DNA from: Macrothele yani
Taxonomy: Eukaryota; Arthropoda; Arachnida; Araneae; Macrothelidae
Direction: 5' to 3'
Length of the DNA: 64,000 nucleotides
Assembly (NCBI GenBank): GCA_039090855.1
Contig: CM077011.1
Coordinates: 29,169,001-29,233,000, forward strand
Shown one piece after another: positions 45,509 to 56,099 of the stretch. How positions within the stretch are numbered: position 1 is the first letter of the stretch; every line of letters begins with the position of its first letter. The translations under genes and the position numbers were made by a program. The notes below the pieces were generated by a model. The model did not search any database, was not told where the DNA came from, and saw nothing but the letters and a program-made list of their open reading frames with translations.

Positions 45509-46560
45509 TAGAATGGAGTCACCTGATGCATAAGGTTGTTTTACAGTCGAGTCACCTGGTGCATTAGGTTTCTTTAGAATGCAGTCACGTGGTTCATTGG
45601 GTTATTTTAGAATGGAATCATCTGATGCATTAGGTTTTTTAGAATGGAGTCACCTGGTGTATAAGGTTGTTTTACAATCGAGTCACCTGGTGCATTAGGT
45701 TTCTTTAGAATGCAGTCACGTGGTGCATTGAGTTGTTTTAGAATGAAGTCACCTGATGCATTAGGTTTTTTAGAATGGAGTCACCTGGTGCATTAGGTTG
45801 TCTTAGAGTGGAGTCACCTGGTGTATTGGGTTGTTTTAGAATGAAGTCACCTGATGTATTAGGTTGTTCTAGAATGGAGTCATCTGGTGCATTTGGTTGT
45901 TTCAGAATGGAGTCATCTGGTGTATTGGGTTGTTTTAGAATAGAGTCTGTGTCATTAGGTTGCTTTAGAATGTAGTTGCGTGGTGCATTAGGTTGTTTTA
46001 GAATGAGTCACTTGGTTCATTGGGTTGTTTTAGAGTGGAGTCATCTGGTGTATTGGGTTATTTTAGAATAGCGTCTGTTGCATTATGTTGCTTTAGAATG
46101 GAATCACCTGGTGCGCTAGGTTGTTTTACAATGAGTCAGTTGGTGCATTGGGTTGTTTTAGAGTGGAGACACCTGGTGTATTCCTGGATTGTTTTAGAAT
46201 GGAGTCACCTGGTCTATTAGGTTGTTGTAGAATGGAGTCACCTCGTGTATTGGGTTGTTTTAGAATGTAGTCCGGTGCATTAGGTTGTGTTAAAATGGAT
46301 TCACCTGGTGCATTTGGTTGTTTTAAAATGGAGTCACTTGGTGCATTGGGTTGTTTTAGAATGGAGTCACCTGGTGCATTGGGTTGTTTTGCAATGGAGT
46401 CACCTGGTGCATTAGGTTGTTTTAGAACGAAGTCACGCGGTGCATTAGGTTGATTTAGAATGAATAGTCACCTGATGCATTCGGTTGTTGTACAATGGAG
46501 TCACCTTGTGCATTAGGTTGTTTTAGAATGGAGTCACCTGGTGCATTAGATTCTTGCTGA
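45509..46560. repeat. 33-bp minisatellite with 11-codon periodicity
   Basis: About 30 degenerate units of the form GAGTCACCTGGTGCATTAGG plus TTGTTTTAGAATG. Because 33 is a multiple of 3, parts stay open: 45775-45975 (+) reads as an 11-residue repeat (MESPGALGCLR, VESPGVLGCFR, MKSPDVLGCSR). Many units have stops or indels, and groups of units repeat as a ~124-bp block at the left end. Probably non-coding. Confidence 0.9.
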
Positions 46561-46639
46561 TAAAATGTGGCAAAATTAATAAAAATTTCAAGCCTAAAAT
46601 AAGGTGCAAAAATTAATTTTATTAATCAAAATAATCACC

Positions 46640-46985
46640 GCCGTCCTGGTGGCGCCGTGGTCTAAGCGATGACTTATGATCATTACCCCATGGAGGGAGC
46701 CGGGTTCGAACCTCAGGTGAGGCATGGATGTTGCGCTTGTCTTTCGGCATTAGCTCTCTCTGTTACATTGATAACCTGGGGTCCTGCAGAAAAAGTTCGC
46801 TATGTACCTTGAGGATGTGTTGAGTATATGAAATGCTTATTTGTTACAAACTGTGTTACACCACGAAATATATATGTACCCTAGGTATGTACTCTGTATC
46901 AAAAGTATCTATGTGTGTTAACCAGGACAAACAAAAATTTAAAACAAAGTAAACCTTCAATAAATAAATATAAAAAAAGAAATCA
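46640..46985 (+). mobile_element. SINE family 1 relative with divergent 3' half
   Basis: Head GTCCTGGTGGCGCCGTGGTC, box B-like GGGTTCGAACCTC and body GCATGGATGTTGCGCTTGTC match family 1. After about 46790 the sequence differs from the other copies and ends in AATAAATAAATATAAAAAAAG. It may be a subfamily or a chimera. Confidence 0.6.
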
Positions 46986-48101
46986 CCGCCTGCACAAAAA
47001 ATCGTCTCACAGCTCTTGCCAACGAGCAGGACCGGCTTTGCCGCTTGAACCGGACGCCAAATTCAGGGGGCGTAGAGGTGAAATTTTCCCCCTTTTTTGT
47101 GCGTGTGAAATAGTAGAAAGTGGATAAAAAAATACTGCGCGGATATTGTAATTCGAGAAGATGAGCAATGAATAATTGGTGACGATGAAAGGTCGCGATG
47201 CAACTGGAACAATCCAAATCATTAAAATACAGTATTGTTACTCGACTTAGAACAAGCTTTTCTTATCGGGGAAGGAGGGAGGGGGTTCAAGACTTGAAAT
47301 TGAGCCCCTACGAATTCAAAAGTTCTTCACTTCCAGTCAAGCAGTACGCATTTTTTACTTTCAAATACTTCCGTTATGGGAAAGTTTTATAACGTTCAAT
47401 TACCGCACTTCTGGTTTTTGACATACTTTTGCTAAAAATGAGGATACTTGGTTGCAACCAAGAGCCGGCAGTTGTAAATATCAGGTAAAACATAAAAGTT
47501 ATATGAACGTCGACAGCACAGCACGCTGCAGAAATGAAAAAGCACAGATGTCTAATTAGCTCTTTTTCCATATGGCGTGTTTGGAAAAGTCACGGAGTTA
47601 GGCGCATCTGCATATTATATCTTACATGCCTCTCTCCCTCTCCATTATTTCTGAGAATTCCTTTCATGCATATAAGAGGTCCACACCTCACAGAGTGGAT
47701 TACTCTGTAACCTGGTTATCTGAACTGGAAAATCGTATGCGGCTAGGCCTTCAAAGAAGAAAATACTGAAGTGTGCAACTTTCCTTTAGAGGTACAATTT
47801 TTGGTAAATTTATTCACGCGCTGTGCATTTCTGTTTTTCACACCCCTTAGGCCATGAATTTTCACCTCTGGTATGACAATTCTGGGATGGAAACCGCCCC
47901 CGGTAACTCCGGTCCTGGTTGTTACAATTAAGCGCTAACAGGATCGTTGATTTTGTCGTTGACCTTCGGGTCAACGCGCAACTATTGATTGATATTCTAA
48001 ATTTTTCATACGTGGCTGAAGAATCATACAATTTAGCGCACACATGCACAACCCAAAATATGGTGGGGCTTCAAAAATTACTGCACTGTCGCACCGGACT
48101 T
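46986..48101. other. Spacer, no gene seen
   Basis: Unique-looking sequence; short ORFs on both strands without recognisable domains. Confidence 0.45.
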
Positions 48102-48549
48102 TTTTTTTATTGGAGGTTTAACGACCACCGTGAGCAACTCAATGGGCTATAAGCAGGCGCCCGTCCCTAATTTAGGGTCGCTGGTTCCAGGAAAATAAGA
48201 GAGTCAGTGCCGTAAGACAAACACAACATCCATGCCTCAGCGGGATTCCAACCCGGACCCCTTTCGGACGAATGGTCTGAGGCCATCGCTTAGACGCCGC
48301 CCCGGTGGCGCAGTGGTCTAAGGCGTTGGCCTCTGATCATTCGTCCGAACGGGGTCCGGGTTCGAATCCCGGTGAGGCATGGATGTTGTGTTTGTCTTAC
48401 GGCACTGGCTCTCTCCTTCCCTGGAACCAGTGACCCTAAATTAGGGACGGGCGACTGCTTATAGCCCATTGAGTTGCTCACGGTGGTCGTTAAACCTCCA
48501 ATCCAATCAATCAACCATCACTTAGACCACTGCGCCACAGGAGCGGCCC
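48102..48549 (-). mobile_element. SINE family 1, copy c, split by copy d
   Basis: Minus-strand copy (T-run at 48101-48109, body to 48295), continuing after the inner SINE with CACTTAGACCACTGCGCCAC to 48549. Outer direct repeats CACCGGACTT lie at about 48092-48101 and 48550-48559. Confidence 0.9.
48296..48514 (+). mobile_element. SINE family 1, copy d, inserted into copy c
   Basis: Complete plus-strand copy: GCCGCCCCGGTGGCGCAGTG head, box B GGTTCGAATCC, body, tail CCAATCAATCAA. Target duplication CCATCGCTTAGAC (48283-48295) versus CCATCACTTAGAC (48515-48527), one mismatch. Confidence 0.92.
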
Positions 48550-48551
48550 CA

Positions 48552-49065
48552 CCGGACTTCACGAACACTAAAGCCGACCCTGCCGCAAGCTTCTCTATGC
48601 GATTGTGAAAAAATGTCGAGCTTCGAGACGCGACGAACTCCTGGAATGTGTTTTCAACTAAGGTTTTTTGGGAAACAATTTACCTTGTAGGAAGGTGCCC
48701 AGCAGCTTAAAGACGTGATTGTCCGTAATTGACAGATTGGATGAATAAGGCAAGGTCTCGTACCCCAACTGCTTCAGCTTCTGGATCGACATCCGTGCAA
48801 TGTAGGGTTTCGCGTTACCATGGAGAAGTATGGGTCCGTGATGAATGACTAATACTGGCTCTGTGTTGGACCGTTTTCCATGCATAATGCCAAGGTCTTA
48901 AGAATACCAATCCGCCGCCATGGTTTGGCCCGGTTGTAAGAACGAAGAGTGGATCACACCAGTTGCGGAAAATCAAACACTGACCACTGTCTTTCTCGGA
49001 TGGAATATCGAATTCCGGGTGTGTTTCGGAGCTTCACCGTGGTCAAGCCACAGGCTCAAGCCGGC
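48552..49065 (-). pseudogene. Mariner transposase fragment
   Basis: On the minus strand: 'WLDHGEAPKHT' (~49040-49060), 'SATGVIHSSFLQPGQTMAA', 'GPILLHGNAKPYIARM' (second catalytic Asp changed to Gly), 'YETLPYSSNLSI' (third Asp position changed) and 'ENTFQEFVASRS' near 48630. The arrangement matches SETMAR-like mariners. N-terminal third missing, frameshifts present, C-terminus interrupted near 48552 next to the SINE pair. Confidence 0.8.
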
Positions 49066-49407
49066 ATACATTTATCATCACACCTGAGTAGTATACTCAA
49101 AATGGCGTTCGTTTCGCTGTTGATAAGCAGAGAACAGAAGATATCCAATCGTGGAGGTTTGTTCTTTTACGTCAACTCCTGTGGCACTCATTTATCCTTC
49201 TCTTTCCCTTTCCCTCTTAACCCTCTAAGCAGCTGGAAAGAATTAATTGGGGTTACAAAAATGGGCTGACATCATCTCGAACAAATACAGGGGTTGGTTT
49301 TAATGGCGTGAACATCATGATTACATGGGTTAATGTTATTCGTGTAGAACACTCTTAAAAAAGAAAAACATTCTGGTGATCTTTTCTCTGTATATACACC
49401 AATGAGT
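49066..49407. other. Spacer, no gene seen
   Basis: No recognised features. Confidence 0.45.
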
Positions 49408-49428
49408 CATTACATTATGACCACCTAC

Positions 49429-50608
49429 CTAATAAGCTGTACGAACCACTTTAGCCCGCAAAACAACAGCTACTCTGAGAGGCATCGATTAGATGAAACG
49501 GCGATAAGTATCTTGTGGTATCTGGTACTATAATGTCAACTGCAGGTCCTCCAGCTCTCGTAAATTTCGGAGTGGAGGTTATTTAGCGCGAACCCGCTTT
49601 TCCAAGTCAAACCACAAATGTTCGATTGGGTTCATGTCAGACGAATTCGGAGGCTGGGGTATTAACAGCAAGTCATCAGCATGTTCCACAAACCACTCCT
49701 TGACGATTCTGGCAGTGCGGCATGGCACATTATCCTGTTGGTAATGTCCATCACCAGCAGGGAACACAGTTGTCATGAATGGGTGAACTTGGTCCGCAAC
49801 GATGTTCAGATACTCAAGAAACGAATATAGCGTATTAAAACCGTTTATTTTTATTTCTTATGTCATAAAAATAAACGGATTTAATACACTATATGCGTTT
49901 CTTGAGTATTGACATTGTGGTGTATTAAAAATAACGTTAACGGTGTTAAGATACCTGACAGCTGTCAGGGATTGCGTGTTGAGATAATGGGACATAAAGT
50001 GTCCCAAGAAAGCATCGCCCACATCATACCAGAGCCGCCGACGACCTGTTTCCGCCCAACAGTGCATCCTGGTGCCATAGCCTCGGTTAGTAATCGGCGT
50101 ATCCACGCTCGGCCATCTTCATGATGCACCAGGAATCTTGATTCGTCAGACCAGGCTACTTTCTTCCAATCATCCCGATCCAAACTCGATTATCTTGGGC
50201 CCATTCCATGCGTTGTTGGCGATGACGTACAGTGTGCATGGGGACCCGGCTGGGTCTTCGGCTACGCAGGCCTATGCGCAGAAGGCTGAGATTAACTGTG
50301 TGCTGTGACACATTACCCTGATCACCACTGTTGTAGCTAGGGATGATTTGTCGCACTGTAGCCCTGCGGTCGCTGTGAACAATACTCGACAGCCTCCGCT
50401 GCTCTCCGGCATCAATGAGCTGCGGACGACACACATCTGGACGCCGGTTCGCCGTTTGGCCATCTGTGCACCACTTTTGATACGTACTCACTACAGCGGC
50501 ACGTGAACAACCCACAAGCAGCGCCGTTTCTAAGATCGTAGTTCCGAGGCGTCGTGCCATCACAAATTGTCCTTTAGCAAACTCCCATGAATCGGCAGCT
50601 CTTCCCAT
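49429..50608 (-). pseudogene. Tc1-like transposase pseudogene, catalytic triad still readable
   Basis: Start MGRAADSWEFAKGQFV at 50608; HTH 'LVGCSRAAVVSTYQKW', 'RRATVRQIIPSYN'. After frameshifts near 50170: 'VAWSDESRFLVHHEDG' (first Asp), 'GHYQQDNVPCRTA' (second Asp) and 'NSSDMNPIEHLWFDL' (Glu; 36 residues after the Asp by my count). The central part is cut by the insertion 49814-49954. Stops at ~50156 and in the central region. C-terminus near 49429. Confidence 0.9.
49810..49954. mobile_element. Palindromic foldback insertion in a Tc1 element
   Basis: 49810-49909 is an almost perfect palindrome (arms of ~46 bp: ATACTCAAGAAACG... and its complement CGTTTCTTGAGTAT), followed by ~45 unrelated bases. 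By comparison with copy 1 (15312-16469) it interrupts the transposase between two ATAC copies (49810-49813 and 49951-49954), a candidate target duplication. Confidence 0.75.
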
Positions 50609-50832
50609 TCTGACTCCGAACACTCTATTTACCGGAAGCTGGACCTCTGGTTGTATATTATATATTACTCTGTGAATTTTACTTGCACCAACGTTCGGTC
50701 TGCAGGAGGGCTCATTTCTCTAGGCTGGTGGCGGTCATAATGGAATGGCTCGTCGTTGTATATTCTCTAGGTTGTATGCCAGTGTAGTGCAAGTTGTGTT
50801 CAGCATGTGTTCGTACAGGAGGTGAAACGGCT

Positions 50833-52075
50833 GACCTGTGAGACTTCCAAAGAGGACAAATCGTGGGAGCCTGGTTAGAAGAAGCGTCTGCAACCATAAC
50901 AGCCAAATTGTTTGTTTCAAGCGCAACAGTCTCTACGGTTATGACTGCTTACACAAAGGATGGCAAAACTTCATCGGAGAAGAAGAATAGTAGTTGAAAA
51001 TAGAGATTGAATAAGGGGTACCCGTCGAACACTAACAAGGATTGTGTCCAAACAGCACGAAACTACTGCAACAAAAGCGGCAGCAAAACTCAACCTCCAC
51101 CTGAAAGGCCCTATTTCCACAAATACAATCCGCAGAGAACTTCACAAAGCCAGTATCTATGGAAGAGCTGCAATTGCTAAATCTTTAATCACAGAAACCA
51201 ACGGTACAATGCGAAAAAGATGGCGTTATGAGGCGCCATCTTTATAAAACCTGAACGGCTGATGAATGGAAACATGTGATGTGGTCCAATGAGTCCTCAT
51301 TTACATTATTCCCAACAGTAGGTCGAGTTTATGTATGGAGAACCCTCAAGGAAGCTTCATGACTGGAATCGTGTGATATGGTCCGAAGAGTCCTCATTTA
51401 CATTATTCCCAACAGTAGGTCGAGTTTATGTATGGAGAACCCTCAAGGAAGCTTCATTACTGGAAACGTGTGATATGGTCTGATGAGTTCTCATTTACAT
51501 TATTCCCAACAGTAGGTCGAGTTTATGTATGGAGAACCCTCAAGGAAGCTTGATGACTAGAAACGTGTGATATGCTCCCATGAATCCTCATTTACATTAT
51601 TCCCAACAGTAGGTCGGGTTTATGTATGGAGAACCACCAAGGAAGCTTGATGACTGGAAACGTGTGTTATGGTCCGATGAGTCCTCATTTACATTATTCC
51701 CAACAGTAGATCGGGTTTATGTATTTAGAACCCCCAAGGAAGCTTGACGATTGGAAACGTGTGTTATGCTCCGATGAGTCCTCAATTACAGTATTTCCAA
51801 CAGTAGGTCGAGTGTATGTATGGAGAACCCCCAAGGAAGCGCACACTTTGGAATGTCTGGTTTCAGCTGTCAGAACATGAGGATGGATATGTAATAATTT
51901 GGGCGGCCATGCCTTGGTATTCGGCTGGCCCCATCAGTACTCTACATGGTGGACTTACTGCCAGCGAGTACTTCAACATCCTAGGTGAAAAATATTACTC
52001 TGTGAATCGGATGTACATCCGATGGTCTAAATGTTGTTCTCCAACAGTGATGTAGAGCAATGCATTCACAGCAAA
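50833..52075 (+). pseudogene. Tc1-like transposase pseudogene with 97-bp internal array
   Basis: Plus strand: 'DFQRGQIVGAWLEEAS' (~50840-50890, HTH), 'SSATVSTVMTAYTKDGKTSS', then 'RRELHKASIYGRAAIAK' (51044-51247). The first-Asp motif WSDESSF and its mutated forms are repeated six times. 'VIIWAAMPWYSAGPISTLHG' and 'DVHPMV*MLFSNSDV' follow, where the second catalytic motif is lost (near 52050). The C-terminal third is missing. A different Tc1 subfamily from the others in the window. Confidence 0.85.
51255..51840. repeat. 97-bp tandem array of transposase coding sequence, six units
   Basis: The phrase TTTACATTATTCCCAACAGT recurs at exact 97-bp steps (A of TTTA at 51303, 51400, 51497, 51594, 51691, 51788). 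Each unit spans the first catalytic Asp block. 97 is not a multiple of 3, so successive units change frame. Confidence 0.95.
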
Positions 52076-52079
52076 AAAA

Positions 52080-52808
52080 GTTGATGGCGACATTGTACCA
52101 ACACAGATCTTACACCACTAAATTATTAGTCTTCGTCGTGTTATCTTTTTGGTTTACCAGTGGCGTAACTAGTCCAAAGTGCGTGAGCGTGTGCGCGCGC
52201 TTCTCAAGTGGGGGAACTGCGCCGAATTCCTTAGCAGCCAGTAGTAAAAAACATTAAAAATTCTTTCTTTCAGTGTTTTGGAAATAAAAGTTGCTATCAA
52301 TCTTTTTCCAGCAAAAACAACTCCCACCACCCGTCGTGCACACCGATTTCGAAATCTGATGTCATCTTTGGTATAGAGACATAAATTCATGTAAGTAAAA
52401 CGTTCAATTTTTTTTTTTTTTTACAGTTCACAAAAATTGTAAAAGAACGGTTGCTCACCGAAGCAAGTAGGATGGAAAATTCAGTTTTAGCACTTCTTTC
52501 TTGATCCGGCGATTGTTTTCGTGCTTTTAACTTGTACTGGAAACAGTTCGCCAAGCCAAATACAGAGGATGTCCGCACATTTTTAGAACGATTTTCCAGC
52601 AATACAATTATTGTTTAAAATAAAATTATTTCTTTCTTAAATGTTATATCTGATAACCCTTTCTCTGAACTATAAACCTACATCTATAATGTCAAAGTTA
52701 TAGGGCATTTCTTAAAATTGGTAGCGGTATTTTATATTCTACTCCTCTTCCACTGCTTTCCATTATCCAATAATCGGTTTAGGTCTGCGTTTGGAAAGCG
52801 CTCTTTTT
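52080..52808. other. Spacer, no gene seen
   Basis: No recognised gene. A T-run at 52410-52422. Confidence 0.45.
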
Positions 52809-54923
52809 TACGCTTTCCAACCGTAGGTTGAAGAAGCGTATATGCTCCAGCTTTGTCCGTCCGTCTGTCCGCACGATAACTGGCGTAAAAATGGTTCTAT
52901 TTCGATGAAATTTTAGTATGTGGTAGGGGACCACCTGGGGACGAACCCTATTGAAAATGAGACAAATGGGGTCAAAGGTCACGACGTAGGAGCGGGATCC
53001 TTCCATTGCCCTTATGCGTCATAACTTACGTAAATGTCGTTCGATTTCAATAAAATTTTACTATGTGGTAGGGGACCACCTGGGGACAAATCTTGTTCAA
53101 AATAGGTGAGGTAGGGTCAAAGGTCAGGACTTAAGAGCGGGATGCATTCCATTGCTCTTATGCGTCATAACGTGCGTAAAAATGTTCGACTTCGATGAAA
53201 TTACACCTGGGGACGAACCCTATTGAATGTGGACGAAATGGGGTCAAAGGTCAGCACATAAGATTGCGATCCATTCTATCGCTCTTATCCCATATTATTA
53301 AGGTGGACGTCAAGTAGTTTTGCTTCCTATACTTCCAATGGAAAAACTTTTGTACACATTTCCTTCACAATTAATGTGTTCCCAAGGATGAAAATTTGAA
53401 CATCGATTAAAATAACTTTATTATAACTTGGAATACTTAATATTTTCTAAAACATAACCATAATTATATTAAAAATCAATAACTTTTCCTTTGGTGGTGT
53501 TGAAACCAGAGAAAGCATGGCGCGACCTGTACTTTGATGACGTCAGTAGACAAACAAATGTTGGATTGCATAATTATGGTTAGTTTTTAGAAAATATTGG
53601 GTATTCCAAGTTATAAAATGAAGCTATTTTAATCGATGTTCAAATTTTCATCCTTGTGAACGCATTAATTGTCCAGAACAAAGATGGCGCGACCTGTATT
53701 TTCATGACGTCAGCAGACAAAAAAATGTTGGATTGCATATTTATGGTTATGTTTTAGAAAATATTAAGTATTCCAAGTTATAAAATGACGATATGTTAAT
53801 CGATGTTCAAATTTTCATCCTTGGGAACGCATTAATTGGGAAGAAAATGTGTGCAGAAATTTTTCCATTCGAAGTACAGGAAGCAAAATTACTTGATGTT
53901 CACCTTGAATGAGCAATTCTTGTATGTATGTAAATTTTATTTTGAAAACGGCTCTAAAGATTTTCATGAAAGGCGTTAACCTACCGTTTTCTGGTACTAG
54001 AAATCAATTTAGCTTGATCTCGACTTTAAGAAAATTTGTTTAGTGGGTTAAATGACCATCCCGAATTACCAAGTTTGTAGTGTGGTGTCATGGCGTCGCC
54101 CCATTAGATGTTGGCGCGCGGCCATTCCATCTATCTCATTACGTCACGCGTTGTTTGTGGATCCTATTAAAGTTTTATGACGTTACACCTTGCTAGCAGA
54201 TGGTCGCGATTCCCATCTGCCTCATTACGTCACGCGTTATGTTCGTCCGTACGATAACTTGCGTAAAAATCATTCGATTTCAATGAAATTTCAGTGTGTG
54301 GTAGGGGAACACCTGGGAAGGAACCCTATTGAAAGTGAACGAAATGGGGTCAAAGGTCAGGACATAAGAGCGGGATTCATTCCACTGCTCTTATGCGTCA
54401 TAACTAACGTAAAAAAGGTTCGATTTCGATTGAATTTTAATATGTGGTAGAAGACCACCTGGGGAAAAACCCTATTGAAAATTGGCGAAATGGGGGTTAA
54501 AGGTCAGGACATAGGAGCGGAATCACTTCCATCGCCGTTATGAGTCATAACTTATGTAAAAGTGTTTCTATTTGGATGAAATGTTGGTATGTTGTAGAAA
54601 CCTGTCCGGGGACGAATCCTATTGAAAATGGGCGAAATGGGGTGAAAGGTTAGGACACAGGAGCGGGATCTATTCCATAGCGCTTATGCATCATAACTTA
54701 CGTAAAATTGCTTCGATTGCGACAAAACTTTATCATGTTATTTCGGAGATATACTGAACCAGTTCTGTTGAATATAATCCAAATGGATCAAAGGTCAGGG
54801 CACAGGGGTGAGATTTATCCCACAGCCATTTTCTTCATAACTTGAGTAATAGCTTGAGTAATGATTTCTAGTATATTGGAAAGCGTATCATAATCAATGC
54901 ATTGCATGATTTTACTAACTTGT
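52809..54923 (+). repeat. Modular repeat family 1, copy E5 (longest), with foldback insertion
   Basis: Hairpin start TACGCTTTCCAACCGTAGG (52809), GTCCGTCCGTCTGTCC, A modules at ~146-bp steps, a foldback insertion (53299-53908), module C (53915-54245), more A modules, then B modules, GGAAAGCGTATCATAATC and ACTAACTTGT (54923). Order A-C-A-B is the same as E2 read in its own orientation. Confidence 0.85.
53299..53908. mobile_element. Foldback element with ~170-bp inverted repeats
   Basis: Left arm AAGGTGGACGTCAAGTAGTT (53300) and right arm (rc, ending at CACCTTG, 53907) match over about 170 bp. Inside, GGCGCGACCTGTA and TGACGTCA occur twice (near 53520 and 53685) in direct orientation. No ORF. 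The corresponding E2 site (CTATTAAAGGAGCAATTC) lacks the insertion. Confidence 0.8.
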
Positions 54924-55605
54924 TAACGCTTTCCAACCGTAGGTTGAAGAAGCGCATATGCTCCAGCTTTATCCGTCTGTCTGTCTGTCCGCACGATAAC
55001 TCGCATAAAAATGGTTTGATTTCGATGAAATTTTAGTATGTGGTAATGTACAACCTGGGGTCGAACCCTATTAAAAATGGGTGAAATGGTGTCAAAGGTT
55101 AGGACATAAGAGTGGATCCATTCCATCGCCCTTATGCGTCATAACTTACGTAAAAATGCTTTGATTGCGACGAAACGTTTTCATGTTGTTCCGGAGATAT
55201 ACTGAACCGGTTCTTTTGAATATCATCAAAATGAGGTCAAAGGTCAGGGCACAGGAGCGAGTTTTATTCCACAGCCATTATCCTCATAACTGGACTAAAA
55301 ATGCTTCTATTGCGACAAAACTTTAGTATGTTGTTCCGGAGGTATACTGAACCAATTCTGTTTATTATCATCGAAATGGGGTCAAAGGTCAGGACCCAGG
55401 AGCGAGGTTTATTCCACAGCCATTATCCTCATAACTTGAGTAATAATGAGTAACAATGCTTCTATTGCGACAAAACTTTAGTATGTTGTTCCGGAGATAT
55501 ACTGAACGAATCAATAGTCAGGGTAGGCAGGAGGGTTTGTCTGCGTGCGATTTCTGGTATGTTGAAAAGCGTATAACAATGCATTGCATGATTTTACTAA
55601 CTTGT
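54924..55605 (+). repeat. Modular repeat family 1, copy E6
   Basis: Starts AACGCTTTCCAACCGTAGG, directly abutting E5. One A module, three B modules, a slightly deleted last part, GTTGAAAAGCGTATAACAAT and ACTAACTTGT at 55605. Contains AGGTCAAAGGTCA (~55245) and GGGTCAAAGGTCA (~55378). Confidence 0.85.
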
Positions 55606-55838
55606 AAGCAGTCCGAAGGCACAATAGTTTATTTGTGACACATCAGGGGATATTGAAGGAATATGAGCAAAAGGTATAGACTTGATTTTCGTCTCTTTTT
55701 TCATTTTTTCAAGAAATGGAGGGATAGATTTGGATGTGTGACTGGTACGTAGCCTTACCCAAATGGAATTCTACTCTTTGAAAGTACTGTGGATAAAGGA
55801 ATAGTATTTCCTCTTTAAATATAGGAGTTAAAACTTTT

Positions 55839-55889
<51 letters not shown>

Positions 55890-56099
55890 TTTGTAATACG
55901 TAGAATTGATTTTAGCATTCTTGTCATCTTTTTTAACTTTAATTTCCCATTCTACGAGAAACCAGCAATAATCATGAATCCTATGCTGAAACTTTCTGTG
56001 GATTCTTGGAACCAAGTTTGTAAGTCTTTTCCTCCTCTTTTGCGATTGTAAACCGACCTTTTCAGCTCGTCTTTTGTAAAAAAAGATCGTGCTTTTGTT
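55606..56099. other. Spacer with (TTTA)n microsatellite
   Basis: (TTTA)n from 55833 to 55891. No gene seen. Confidence 0.6.

Larger units (their letters stand above)
49408..50747 (-). mobile_element. Tc1-like element, CATTATGACCACC-end family, copy 2
   Basis: Left end TCATTACATTATGACCACC (49407-49425) and the complement of the right end (AGCCATTCCATTATGACC, ending ~50748) form the TIRs. Contains a transposase pseudogene (minus) and a ~141-bp palindromic insertion. Confidence 0.85.

Noticed and set aside
53500..53720. TGACGTCA sites in the foldback element as host CREB-regulated enhancers
   Set aside because: They are part of a short direct repeat within the element; there is no evidence of a nearby gene, so only noted as motifs.
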